Below, in pieces: positions 50,687-59,107 of a DNA stretch of 64,000 bases. The position numbers and the translations under genes were made by a program. The stretch lies in contig JADJTT010000003.1 of NCBI GenBank assembly GCA_016711045.1, positions 248,001 through 312,000 of the forward strand, written 5' to 3'. The notes under the pieces were generated by a model. The model worked only from the letters and a program-made list of their open reading frames with translations, did not search any database and was not told where the DNA came from. The stretch is from Saprospirales bacterium. GTDB taxonomy: Bacteria > Bacteroidota > Bacteroidia > Chitinophagales > Saprospiraceae. Numbering within the stretch: the stretch's first letter is position 1; each line of letters opens with the position of its first letter.

Positions 50687-51784
50687 ATGAAATGGTCCTT
50701 AAAAATCGCGCGGTTAGCAGGTATCGATGTCTTTGTCCATTGGACTTTCCTGATCCTGCTGGGTTGGATTATCTGGTCCAACCTGCAGTCGGGCCAAACC
50801 CTGGCAGAAAGCCTGATGGGGGTTTGGTTTATCCTGGCCCTTTTCGCCTGCGTAGTGCTGCATGAGTTCGGCCATGCGCTCATGGCCAGACGTTTTGGGG
50901 TAGGCACCAAACACATCACGCTCCTGCCTATTGGCGGGGTGGCCAGTATCGAGAAGATCCCGGAAAAACCTGCGGAGGAATTGTGGGTTGCCCTGGCCGG
51001 TCCGGCAGTCAACGTCCTTATTGCCGCCCTTATCGCCTTGGGCTTTTGGGTAAGCGGCAAGGAGGGCAACTGGCTCGAGCTCTCCCAACCTATTCAGGGG
51101 AATAATTTCCTGACCGGCATGCTGTTGGTCAATATTACCCTGGTCTTATTCAACATGATCCCCGCTTTTCCCATGGATGGCGGCAGGGTGCTTCGTGCAC
51201 TTTTGGCCATGAAAATGGGCCGGGCACCGGCGACGGAATGGGCCGCCCGGATCGGTCAGTTGCTGGCAATTGCGTTCGTGTTCCTCGGCGCGCTGTACAA
51301 CTTCTGGTTGATCTTCATCGGGTTGTTCATCTACCTGGGCGCCAGTGCGGAGGCCAATTATGAAGCCACTCAATCTATGCTTTCCGGCTACCGGGTTCGG
51401 GATGTGCTCATGCACCAGTTTACGATCCTGCATGCCTCCAACTCCATAGACTACGTCGTCAAACTCCTCCTCGACGGACAAGAGAAAGAATTTCTCGTAG
51501 AAGAAGACCAACAAATCGCCGGGTCGATTACCCGGGATGACCTCATCAAAGGGCTCCAGCAATTCGGCAAGAAGGAGCCCCTTTCTCATATTCTGAACCG
51601 CCAGCTTCTTCGCCTGGATTTGGATATGCCGCTTTCGGATGCCTACCGGAAAATGACGGAAACAAACAACAAGATCTGTCCCGTTTATCGGGGATCAGAC
51701 CTGGTAGGCGTACTGAACCAGGAAAATGTAATGGAAACGATAATGGTGGAGAATGCCCTGCGGGATAGCGCACGCAAAGTATAA
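50687..51784 (+). CDS. M50 (site-2-type) membrane metalloprotease with CBS pair
   Basis: About 365 residues from the ATG at 50687 (MKWSLKIARLAGIDVFVHWTF). Five or six membrane segments with the zinc motif HEFGH near residues 58-62 and the second motif in NMIPAFPMDGGRVLRALLA (Asp near 163). A C-terminal tandem CBS domain (about 235-365; GYRVRDVLMHQF, EKEFLVEEDQQIAGSITRDDLIKGL, 'MPLSDAYRKMTETNNKICPVYRGSDLVGVLNQENVME') may sense nucleotides. This is the Rip3/SpoIVFB-like class that cuts substrates within the membrane, often anti-sigma factors. No substrate gene is adjacent; the ECF pair is 8 kb away. Confidence 0.92.
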   Translation: MKWSLKIARLAGIDVFVHWTFLILLGWIIWSNLQSGQTLAESLMGVWFILALFACVVLHEFGHALMARRFGVGTKHITLLPIGGVASIEKIPEKPAEELWVALAGPAVNVLIAALIALGFWVSGKEGNWLELSQPIQGNNFLTGMLLVNITLVLFNMIPAFPMDGGRVLRALLAMKMGRAPATEWAARIGQLLAIAFVFLGALYNFWLIFIGLFIYLGASAEANYEATQSMLSGYRVRDVLMHQFTILHASNSIDYVVKLLLDGQEKEFLVEEDQQIAGSITRDDLIKGLQQFGKKEPLSHILNRQLLRLDLDMPLSDAYRKMTETNNKICPVYRGSDLVGVLNQENVMETIMVENALRDSARKV

Positions 51785-51792
51785 AGAGGGTA

Positions 51793-51840
51793 AAGAGGCT
51801 GTCTCATAAGTCGCTTACGCTCCTTCTGAAACAGCCTCTT
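51793..51840. terminator. Bidirectional terminator between the M50 protease and nhaD genes
   Basis: AAGAGGCTGT / ACAGCCTCTT stem with extra TCA/TGA pairing. Its outer stem is the same sequence as the terminator at 53262-53312, though the loops differ. Confidence 0.7.
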
Positions 51841-51850
51841 CATACTCTTT

Positions 51851-53176
51851 TTATCCCATAAAATAATACGTCAACACACCGGCCAGATACCCGATCAATG
51901 CCAGGAGGGAGATGCGCTTCATGTACCAGATGAAGTCGATCTTCAGGATACCCATAGACGCTACCCCGGCGGCAGAGCCGATGATCAGGATGCTTCCCCC
52001 CGTACCGGCGCAATAAGCCAGCAATTGCCAGAAAGGCGCATCGATCGCGTAGGTCGACAAGGGGTACATCCCCATGGCGCCGGCCACCAGCGGCACGTTA
52101 TCCACCACAGACGACAAGACACCGATGATCGTGTTGATGATATAAATATTTCCGATAGAGCTGTCAAGCATTTGCGCCAACAAACCGAGGTGGCCTGCAG
52201 CCTGCAAACTGGAAACAGCCAGCAGGATGCCCAGGAAGAACAGTACGCTCGGCACATCTACCCGGCGCAACACGGCGGCAACCGTCAGGTTAGGTGGGGT
52301 GGTTTCTGCTTCCGACTTCCCACGGTGCATGATTTCGGTGACTACCCACAACACCCCAAGGCCAAACAAAATACCCAGGTAGGGCGGCAGGTGGGTCAGG
52401 GTTTTAAAAACGGGTACAAAAAGCAGGAGGCCTATACCAAGGAAGAGGATGGCTTTGCGTTGGCCCAAACTGACGAAGTCTCCATGGCCCAGCATGTCCC
52501 CATTTGTTTCGGGCCGCTCGATGTTGCCTTTCATAAAGAAGGATGCAATCGCCAGTGGCACAATGAGCGACACAGCACTCGGAATGAAGATATGCTTGAT
52601 AATGTTGACCGACACTTGCCCACCGATCCAGAGCATGATGGTGGTCACATCGCCGATAGGCGACCAGGCCCCACCCGCGTTGGCGGCCACAATGATGATC
52701 CCGGCAAAAAACCACATGTCCTGCTTGTCTTTGATCAACTTGCGTAAAAGGGCCGACATTACGATAGCGGTCGTCATGTTATCCAATACGGCCGACATGA
52801 AGAAAGTCAGGATACTCAGGATCCAGAGGAGGGTAACCTTATTCGTGGTTTTGATATTATCGGTGATCACGGTGAAGCCTCCGTGTACATCGATGAGCTC
52901 GACGATCGTCATAGCCCCGAGCAGGAATACAATGATGGCGGCGATCTCCCCGAGGTGATGTTTCAGGGCCTCCAGCACCCATTCCCCTCCGTGGGTTGCA
53001 GCGTCCACACCGACTTCCATACCGGCCGGTTGAAATGATTCATGCCCTACCATCAGGAGGGTCCAGGTAATTACCCCAATCAATAACGCCGAAGCGGATT
53101 TATCAATCTTGATTGGGTGTTCCAACGCAATGGCCAGATAGCCGATTACGAAAACTACGATCATTAATGTAAACAT
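51851..53176 (-). CDS. nhaD: NhaD-type sodium/proton antiporter
   Basis: 441 residues, about 11-12 membrane segments. Begins 'VFVIGYLAIALEHPIKIDKSASALLIGVITW'; other segments carry 'LTFFMSAVLDNMTTAIVMSALLRKL', 'IVAANAGGAWSPIGDVTTIMLWIGGQ' and 'GVLSSVVDNVPLVAGAMGMY', the two inverted-repeat halves with conserved Asp/Asn/Thr of the ion-transporter superfamily NhaD. It exports Na+ or Li+ for H+ at alkaline pH and suggests a saline habitat. Probably monocistronic. Confidence 0.94.
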   Translation of the reverse strand: MFTLMIVVFVIGYLAIALEHPIKIDKSASALLIGVITWTLLMVGHESFQPAGMEVGVDAATHGGEWVLEALKHHLGEIAAIIVFLLGAMTIVELIDVHGGFTVITDNIKTTNKVTLLWILSILTFFMSAVLDNMTTAIVMSALLRKLIKDKQDMWFFAGIIIVAANAGGAWSPIGDVTTIMLWIGGQVSVNIIKHIFIPSAVSLIVPLAIASFFMKGNIERPETNGDMLGHGDFVSLGQRKAILFLGIGLLLFVPVFKTLTHLPPYLGILFGLGVLWVVTEIMHRGKSEAETTPPNLTVAAVLRRVDVPSVLFFLGILLAVSSLQAAGHLGLLAQMLDSSIGNIYIINTIIGVLSSVVDNVPLVAGAMGMYPLSTYAIDAPFWQLLAYCAGTGGSILIIGSAAGVASMGILKIDFIWYMKRISLLALIGYLAGVLTYYFMG

Positions 53177-53261
53177 GGGCAGAAAAATTTTGCGCGAAAT
53201 TAACTATGTGTTCGCCAAACTACCCTATAAATGATCGTTTTTTTTGAATAAACATGAAATA

Positions 53262-53312
53262 AGAAAGAGGCTGTCTCAAAACTCCTCCATCGTTTTGAAA
53301 CAGCCTCTTTCT
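53262..53312 (-). terminator. Terminator of groEL
   Basis: About 20-bp stem (53262-53282 with 53292-53312, one mismatch), 12 nt after the groEL stop. It carries the same AAAGAGGCTGT / ACAGCCTCTTT arms as 51793-51840. Confidence 0.7.
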
Positions 53313-53323
53313 ATTTTATCCTA

Positions 53324-54955
53324 TTAATAATCGTCGTACATGCCACCGCCGCCCGGAGGCATCATAGGTGCTTTTTTCGCCGGTTTTTCATTGATGGCAC
53401 AATCGGTCATCAGCACCATGCCTGCGATCGAAGCCGCATTTTCAAGGGCGATACGCGTCACCTTCACCGGATCGATCACGCCGGCTTTTTTCAAGTCTTC
53501 ATAGATATCTGTCCGGGCATTATACCCAAATGCGCCTTTTCCTTCCATCACTTTTTGCAGCACGACAGAGCCCTCCATCCCCGCATTGACCGCGATGGTA
53601 CGGAGGGGATATTCCAGCGCCTTGCGCACGATTTGAATACCGATCTGTTCATCTTCATTGGCGCCTTTCAGTTTGTGTAAGGCTTCTATCGCACGCACCA
53701 GGGCTACTCCGCCACCCGGAACGATGCCCTCTTCCACCGCAGCGCGTGTGGCGTGCAAGGCGTCATCTACCCGGTCTTTCTTCTCTTTCATTTCGGTTTC
53801 GGTGGCAGCTCCGATATGGAGTACCGCAACCCCTCCTGCCAATTTGGCCAATCGCTCCTGCAACTTTTCCCGATCGTAATCGGACGTGGAATTTTCAATT
53901 TGTTGCTTGATCTGATTCACCCGGGATTTGACCAGTTCCTCCTCCCCTGCTCCGCTGACGATGGTGGTACTGTCTTTATCGGCAATGACTTTCTCGGCCT
54001 GCCCAAGCATTTCAATCGTGGTATTCTCCAACAGATAGCCCCGCTCCTCGGTGACCAATGTGGCGCCGGTCAAAATGGCAATATCCTCCAGCATGGCCTT
54101 GCGTCGATCGCCAAAACCAGGAGCCTTCACCGCCACTACCTGTATCGTGGACCGGAGGCGATTGACCACTAGCGTGCCCAATGCCTGCCCGTCTACCTCT
54201 TCGGCGATGATCAACAAGGGGCGGTTCAGTTGAGCCACTTGCTCCAGAATGTGCAGAATATCCTTGACACTGGAAATCTTCTTGTCGTACAGCAGAATGA
54301 GCGGATGATCATATTCTGCGATCATTTTCTCCGTGTCAGTCACAAAATAGGGTGACAGATACCCGCGGTCAAATTGCATTCCGTTCACCTCTTCCACATA
54401 GGTTTCCGTTCCCTTTGCTTCTTCAATCGTGATCACGCCATCCTTGGTAACCCGGCGCATGGCATTGGCAATAAGCGCGCCGATTTCTTCGTCGTTGTTG
54501 GCCGACACGGAAGCAACCTGCTCGATCTTATCCAGGTCGTCGCTGACGACCTCTCCCTGTTTCTTTATATACTCGATAACGGCTTTTACCGCTTTGTCAA
54601 TGCCTCTTTTGAGATCCATGGGGTTGGCTCCGGCCACTACGTTCTTTAGTCCGGCACTGATCATCGCCTGTGCCAGCACCGTGGCCGTCGTGGTGCCATC
54701 ACCTGCCGCATCGGCAGTTTTGGAAGCGACCTGGCGGATCATCTGGGCGCCCATATTCTCTACCGGGTCATCCAGTTCAATATCTTTGGCCACGGTCACT
54801 CCGTCTTTGGTGACCTGAGGAGCGCCAAATTTTTTCTGTAACACCACATTGCGCCCTTTTGGGCCCAGGGTCACACGCACTGCATCTGCAAGTTTATCAA
54901 TGCCGGCTTTGAGCTTCTCTTGAGCGATCCGGTCAAATGTAATTTCCTTTGACAT
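53324..54955 (-). CDS. groEL: Chaperonin GroEL (60 kDa)
   Basis: 543 residues, full length. VRVTLGPKGRNVVL, DGVTVAKDIEL, the ATP-site AGDGTTTATVLAQAM, apical-domain substrate-binding residues, 'EEGIVPGGGVALVRA', and the flexible tail ending in GGGGMYDDY. It folds cytoplasmic proteins with GroES. groES, normally directly upstream, is not next to it and I do not find it in the window, so groES is elsewhere or this is a second groEL copy. Own terminator downstream. Confidence 0.97.
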   Translation of the reverse strand: MSKEITFDRIAQEKLKAGIDKLADAVRVTLGPKGRNVVLQKKFGAPQVTKDGVTVAKDIELDDPVENMGAQMIRQVASKTADAAGDGTTTATVLAQAMISAGLKNVVAGANPMDLKRGIDKAVKAVIEYIKKQGEVVSDDLDKIEQVASVSANNDEEIGALIANAMRRVTKDGVITIEEAKGTETYVEEVNGMQFDRGYLSPYFVTDTEKMIAEYDHPLILLYDKKISSVKDILHILEQVAQLNRPLLIIAEEVDGQALGTLVVNRLRSTIQVVAVKAPGFGDRRKAMLEDIAILTGATLVTEERGYLLENTTIEMLGQAEKVIADKDSTTIVSGAGEEELVKSRVNQIKQQIENSTSDYDREKLQERLAKLAGGVAVLHIGAATETEMKEKKDRVDDALHATRAAVEEGIVPGGGVALVRAIEALHKLKGANEDEQIGIQIVRKALEYPLRTIAVNAGMEGSVVLQKVMEGKGAFGYNARTDIYEDLKKAGVIDPVKVTRIALENAASIAGMVLMTDCAINEKPAKKAPMMPPGGGGMYDDY

Positions 54956-54993
54956 GTTGTTTCTTTTACAATAGAACTAAAACTATTAATAGC

Positions 54994-55024
54994 GCGTTCT
55001 GGCGGCCGATGGCCACCAGAACGC
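54994..55024. repeat. Palindrome, core GGCC-GAT-GGCC
   Basis: GCGTTCTGGCGGCC / GGCCACCAGAACGC arms (14 bp, one mismatch), loop GAT, between the groEL start and the end of the CHAT/membrane-protein frame; a further stem (55031-55053) adjoins it. Confidence 0.55.
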
Positions 55025-55030
55025 TCCTTA

Positions 55031-55053
55031 CACTTCCCCTATCAAGGGAAGTG
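55031..55053 (-). terminator. Small stem-loop next to the 54994 palindrome
   Basis: CACTTCCC / GGGAAGTG stem with a 7-nt loop. The pair may end transcription of the minus-strand gene whose stop is at 55142. Confidence 0.35.
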
Positions 55054-55141
55054 CCAATTCGAAATACCGGACAAAACGGTGTCAATTTGCATGAACCAGC
55101 GGACAAATTGACAGCGGAGAAGCGATTTGAAATGCCAATGG

Positions 55142-55588
55142 CTAGAACCACGCTCCGCTCAACCCTTCCCGGAACGGCCAGGGAATGGCCGCCAATATGA
55201 TTAAAAGGGCGAAAAAGAGGAAGAAAAACTGGGTCTTGAATTTGGCCGTATCACTTTCTTTTTTCTGAGCCCTCACATAGCCCAACGTGATCAGGGTGAT
55301 GGCGATGAGCATCATGAAAATATGCTCTACCGAATAAAAACGCAAGAGCGGGTCCTTCATCATGTCGCCCGTGAATTTCACGTAGGAGCTGGTAAAATAG
55401 AGCACCAGCCCAAGCAGCAATTGGACATGTGCAGCGATCATGGTGAACAGCCCCCGTTTCCGGTCGTCATCGGTAAAAGCGGCGCCTCCCTGCCAGTTTT
55501 TAAAGGCGGAATAAATGGTCCAAAGAAGGAGGATCAGTAAGATCCAGCGAAGGCCTGAATGGGTGTGTTGAACAATGTTATTGAGCAT
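55142..55588 (-). CDS. Small membrane protein (four-helix, cytochrome-b-like), possibly a separate gene
   Basis: Reading from the ATG at 55588 gives 148 residues: MLNNIVQHTHSGLRWILLILLL, then 'FTDDDRKRGLFTMIAAHVQLLLGLVLYF', 'LLRFYSVEHIFMMLIAITLITLGYVRAQ', 'FFLFFALLIILAAIPWPFREGLSGAW'. Four membrane helices with spaced His residues, a composition like small b-type cytochromes; such proteins occur as free-standing genes in Bacteroidota. In this sequence it is in frame with the CHAT gene across a nine-A run (55596-55604), so it is either a true fusion or an independent gene joined by an indel. The A-rich stretch just before the ATG looks like an ordinary start context. Confidence 0.6.
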   Translation of the reverse strand: MLNNIVQHTHSGLRWILLILLLWTIYSAFKNWQGGAAFTDDDRKRGLFTMIAAHVQLLLGLVLYFTSSYVKFTGDMMKDPLLRFYSVEHIFMMLIAITLITLGYVRAQKKESDTAKFKTQFFFLFFALLIILAAIPWPFREGLSGAWF

Positions 55589-58396
55589 GGTAAGGTTTTT
55601 TTTTCGGTCCCAAGATAATAAACCCTCACCTTTCTGCAAGGGGTCCATTTTGCCTTCTGCCACAAAAGCGGCCCAATGCACCGGATGTGCATATTCCGGA
55701 TTGTGCAGAAGCGCCATTTTGGCATCGTGAAGCGCCTGGTTTTTGGGCGATTTTTGAGCGAGGCGGGCATAGAATTCCTCCATGAGCAGCGCGGTAGATC
55801 GGTCGTACACGCTCCATAGGGAAGTCACCACGCTCCGGGCTCCGGCGGCAGCAAAGCTCCAGGCCAGGCTCACCACCCCTTCTCCGCGGCGCAACTGCCC
55901 GGCGCCGGTCTCACAAGCGCTGAGCACCACCATCTCGGCAGGAAAAGATTGGGCCATCAGTTCCCAGGCAAAGAGGGTGTCCAGCCCGCCGCCCAACAAG
56001 AGGAAGGACCGCTCGCCTTGTGCCAGATTAGCCTGCCCGTGGGTGGCGAGGTGCAGGATGCGGTATTGGGAGGCCTTTTCCAGAAATTGTGCCTCCGTAG
56101 CCGCCTCGTTCAGCAACGAATCGCCCCGCCAACTCCGGCAAATACTCCTGGCCTGCGGGATATTAAAATACAAAGCACCGGCATTTAACCGGGCTGCCAG
56201 CGGTTGTCCGGCCGAACCGGAAACGGCAAACTCGGGCGCTACGGCTAATAGCCCTCGGGGCGCACGCTTGTTCGGGTGGGATTGCTGCTCCAGCAGGCTG
56301 GAAGCCGAAAAACCAAAAGCCAGCACCTTCTCCCGGATCCAAAATGGATATGCTGAAAAGTTTTCATCATTGGGCTTCACTTCCCGGGTCAGCAGCGCCT
56401 CAAAAGGTAACAGGGCCAACGCGCCGTCGGGAATGATCCACAGTTGCTCCGGAAGTTGATTTTCAACTGGCCCGACCAGCAGGCGGTAAAATTTGCTCCC
56501 CCCATCCTGGTAGGTCTTCAATGCCGCGGCATGCGCATCTCCTTTCAGGTCGTAATAATGGCTGATACTTTGCACCCATTCCTGGATCTGCTCATTCAAC
56601 CCCTCCGGACGTGAGACGGACTTCACCTGCAATCCATCGGACGTGAGCAGGAAAGTCACCAGGAAGCGGTCGCCCAGAAAATATTCCAGCAGGCCCTCGT
56701 TTTTACCCAACAACTCCCGTTGAATGGTTCCTATATCCGGCATTTGGGCAGGGAGAATAGCGGGCAACGCATTCCCGGAAACCAGGCGGTCGTAGGCGGT
56801 ATTCAGCCCGGCTAACTCGTTGCGCAGGCTCCTGATCTTCTCCAGAACGGGTTGCCTGCGGTCGAGTTCCGTTTCCAGCTGGTCCCGAAGTTGGGCGATT
56901 TGGTGCCGGAGGGTGCTTCCTGTCTCTTCCTCCCCCATTTGAAAGGCCGTCTCTCTGGAACGCCGGATAAATTCATTCAGCAGGATGGCTTTGCTTTTTT
57001 CTGCCCACAAAAACGCTTCTTCTGCATGCCCTTTACCGGGCTGCAAGACATCCATAGCCAGGCTGATCAAGATGGCCCGTTCGTAGAGCGGGTAAGACCT
57101 GTCGACTAAAAAGCGTTTATCTCGCGGTTCCAAATAACTGCGCCCAAGGGTATCGAGTAGGTCCATCGCCTGACTGATGCATGAAAACGCCTCCTCGAGG
57201 AAAGCCTGGGTTTCGGGGCCGGGTTCTTCCTGCCAAACCTCCCAAAGCAATTCCGATTGGAGGTCCAGCGCCCGGATCAGGTCCCGGGTAGCTGCCCCAT
57301 CTGCCAGCATCTCTTTAGCTTCCCGAACCGTATGAAGGGCGGCTTGAAGCCGACCGGCCCCGACCTGCAATTCGGATTTCAGGAGCAGGGTTTGCGCTAC
57401 ACTGACGTGCCGCGGCCCATAGAATGCTTTTCGCTGGTCGAGGGTTTGCGCGATAGACTGCAGCGCTTCCTCCCATAATCCTTTTCCCTGCAGATAAGAG
57501 GCCTCCCGCATCCGGAGCCTGGTGGCCATTTCCGGGGAAGCATTCAGGCGTAGCCCAATAGAAAGGTAGGTCCAGGCACTGTCGTATTGTTGGGTCTCCA
57601 AAAAATAGCCTGCCAGGGCGTCCAGCAAGGTAGCCTGCCGGTTGACCAACCTGGGTGTTTCGCCGGGATGCTGCCGAAGAAAACGGCGAAGCGAAAAATA
57701 GCCTTGCCGGTAAAACGAGATGGCCTGGTCTCGCTGCCCCTGCAATAGGAAACAATCGCCTATGTGCTTGTAGGTCAAATACTTAACCGACTCGAGGGGC
57801 TGAAACCCCTGGCAGGCTTGCGAGTAATCCAGGCTTTTGAGGTACCATTCGCGGGCGCTGACAGCCTCTCCCCATACCTTAAGGATACTGGCCCGGTAGA
57901 GCGTCGCATTTTCAAGGGATTTTGCCCCCTCATAGGTCAGCGGTTCCCGGTTTTCCAACAGCCGGAAAATATCTCCATACGCCGAATAAGCCTGCTCGTA
58001 TTGACCAGCTTCGTAAAGGAAGGTGGCCTGGTATTGGCGAACGATCAGCAAAAGTTCCTCTTCTTGCGAGCCCTCCTCGATAGATTGACCTGCTACCAGC
58101 TCATCGGCATGGGCGGAAACGAGGGCCAGGTAGTCAAAGTCCTGCAGAAAATGCCCGTAATAGAGCTGCTCGGAAAGCACCCAAAGCCGATAAACGAGGC
58201 AAGATCCGGCGGATGTCAACTTTAACGCCTCCCCAAGCTGAATTTTCGCCCCTGCCACATCTTCCTGTTCCCGAAGGCTGTAGGAATTCTCAATATATTG
58301 ATTCACCAGGGTGCTATCGGCACATTGGGAGAAGGCAGTGCTTGCGGGGAAGACCAAGAAGGAGAAGAGTATAAGGAGGTTTTTGGGAGAACGCAT
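55142..58396 (-). CDS. TPR-CHAT protease-like protein, reading frame continuing into a membrane domain
   Basis: 1084 residues as read. Signal peptide MRSPKNLLILFSFLVFPASTAFS, TPR array (about 30-400), coiled coil (about 500-545), CHAT caspase-like domain (about 640-925) with catalytic His in LHLATHGQANL (near 783) and Cys in VVLSACETGAGQ (near 827), closing with 'HPVHWAAFVAEGKMDPL', the usual CHAT end. CHAT proteins are caspase-related proteases; secreted TPR-CHAT proteins are frequent in Bacteroidota and cyanobacteria, with unknown targets. The last 148 residues are a separate membrane protein reached through a linker (GLLSWDRKKNLT) that looks like intergenic sequence; fusion across nine A is suspect. 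Confidence 0.85.
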   Translation of the reverse strand: MRSPKNLLILFSFLVFPASTAFSQCADSTLVNQYIENSYSLREQEDVAGAKIQLGEALKLTSAGSCLVYRLWVLSEQLYYGHFLQDFDYLALVSAHADELVAGQSIEEGSQEEELLLIVRQYQATFLYEAGQYEQAYSAYGDIFRLLENREPLTYEGAKSLENATLYRASILKVWGEAVSAREWYLKSLDYSQACQGFQPLESVKYLTYKHIGDCFLLQGQRDQAISFYRQGYFSLRRFLRQHPGETPRLVNRQATLLDALAGYFLETQQYDSAWTYLSIGLRLNASPEMATRLRMREASYLQGKGLWEEALQSIAQTLDQRKAFYGPRHVSVAQTLLLKSELQVGAGRLQAALHTVREAKEMLADGAATRDLIRALDLQSELLWEVWQEEPGPETQAFLEEAFSCISQAMDLLDTLGRSYLEPRDKRFLVDRSYPLYERAILISLAMDVLQPGKGHAEEAFLWAEKSKAILLNEFIRRSRETAFQMGEEETGSTLRHQIAQLRDQLETELDRRQPVLEKIRSLRNELAGLNTAYDRLVSGNALPAILPAQMPDIGTIQRELLGKNEGLLEYFLGDRFLVTFLLTSDGLQVKSVSRPEGLNEQIQEWVQSISHYYDLKGDAHAAALKTYQDGGSKFYRLLVGPVENQLPEQLWIIPDGALALLPFEALLTREVKPNDENFSAYPFWIREKVLAFGFSASSLLEQQSHPNKRAPRGLLAVAPEFAVSGSAGQPLAARLNAGALYFNIPQARSICRSWRGDSLLNEAATEAQFLEKASQYRILHLATHGQANLAQGERSFLLLGGGLDTLFAWELMAQSFPAEMVVLSACETGAGQLRRGEGVVSLAWSFAAAGARSVVTSLWSVYDRSTALLMEEFYARLAQKSPKNQALHDAKMALLHNPEYAHPVHWAAFVAEGKMDPLQKGEGLLSWDRKKNLTMLNNIVQHTHSGLRWILLILLLWTIYSAFKNWQGGAAFTDDDRKRGLFTMIAAHVQLLLGLVLYFTSSYVKFTGDMMKDPLLRFYSVEHIFMMLIAITLITLGYVRAQKKESDTAKFKTQFFFLFFALLIILAAIPWPFREGLSGAWF

Positions 58397-58401
58397 TTAA
58401 A

Positions 58402-58439
58402 GTGAGGGGTGAAGGGTGAAGGGTGAAGGGTGAGGAGTC
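58402..58439. repeat. GTGAAGG direct repeats
   Basis: Three to four tandem copies of GTGAAGG between the CHAT gene start and the terminator of the lipoprotein gene. The same heptamer repeat is at 27594-27612. Confidence 0.55.
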
Positions 58440-58461
58440 TTTTCACTCCTCACTCTTCACT
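58422..58461 (-). terminator. Stem-loop downstream of the poly-proline lipoprotein gene
   Basis: GTGAGGAGT / ACTCCTCAC stem extended to about 17 bp with two mismatches, loop CTTTTC. It lies 8 nt after the stop at 58470. Confidence 0.5.
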
Positions 58462-58469
58462 AAATTCAG

Positions 58470-59018
58470 TTATTTATCCGGATTCATCGGAATATCCAGG
58501 GTGCCGTCTCCGAGGGGAACCCGCAGGAACCCATCTGTAGGGATGGCCATGCCGGCTTTCAAGTCCGGCTCGACGAGCAGTCCTGCCCTTTCCGGAAGGG
58601 ACGCTCCTTCCACCAGGCGAAAGCCGCAGACAACCTCCTTATTGGCATTCAGGATTTGTATGCCTTCCCATTTCGCACCCGGTCGGATCATCAGCTTATC
58701 GGGGCGGATACAACCGGAGCAAGGAGGTGGGGGCGGAGGTGGAGGTTTGATGCCCCCGATCACGTATCCACTGAAGGCTTCGTCAAATCGAACCATAGCA
58801 GCCAAGGCTTCTTCCACCAGCTTCCGGGATGCCTCTGCATCCCAATTTGCACTGGTGTCGGCCAATTGAGCGCGTAGTTTGCTGGTCATTTCGCGATGGA
58901 CATAATAATCAAGCGGCATGGCTTCGGGGCCTACCATTCCGGGTACAGGGCCGCATCCCCCCAAAAACAAGGTGGTGGAAAAAAGGAAGAGTGAAAAAAG
59001 GATGGTTAATGTTCTCAT
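58470..59018 (-). CDS. Lipoprotein with poly-proline linker, unknown function
   Basis: About 182 residues from the ATG at 59018. Lipoprotein signal (MRTLTILFSLFLFSTTLFLGGC, Cys near 22), a helical region (LRAQLADTSANWDAEASRKLVEEALAAMVRFDEAFSGYV), a run of eight prolines followed by CSGC, then a beta-rich end (GFRLVEGASLPERAGLLVEPDLKAGM, 'GFLRVPLGDGTLDIPM'). The CSGC pair could bind metal or form a disulfide. I do not recognise a family. It is divergent from the sigma factor gene, with a palindrome pair between. Confidence 0.65.
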   Translation of the reverse strand: MRTLTILFSLFLFSTTLFLGGCGPVPGMVGPEAMPLDYYVHREMTSKLRAQLADTSANWDAEASRKLVEEALAAMVRFDEAFSGYVIGGIKPPPPPPPPCSGCIRPDKLMIRPGAKWEGIQILNANKEVVCGFRLVEGASLPERAGLLVEPDLKAGMAIPTDGFLRVPLGDGTLDIPMNPDK

Positions 59019-59058
59019 TATGGTGTGTGATTGATTGCTAGTGGACTTTAAACAAAAA

Positions 59059-59107
59059 ATTCTGGATGCAGTAGGAGCGCCTGAGGCGCTCCTACTGCAT
59101 CCAGAAT
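59059..59107. repeat. Long palindrome, core GGAGCGCC-TGA-GGCGCTCC
   Basis: Perfect 23-bp arms (59059-59081, 59085-59107), loop TGA, in a divergent promoter region. Same 19-bp centre as 35037-35083 but different, fully paired outer arms. Confidence 0.75.

Noticed and set aside
55142..58396. TPR-CHAT as part of a gasdermin or type III CRISPR (Craspase-like) system
   Set aside because: It has a signal peptide and no cas or gasdermin gene nearby, so an envelope role is more likely.
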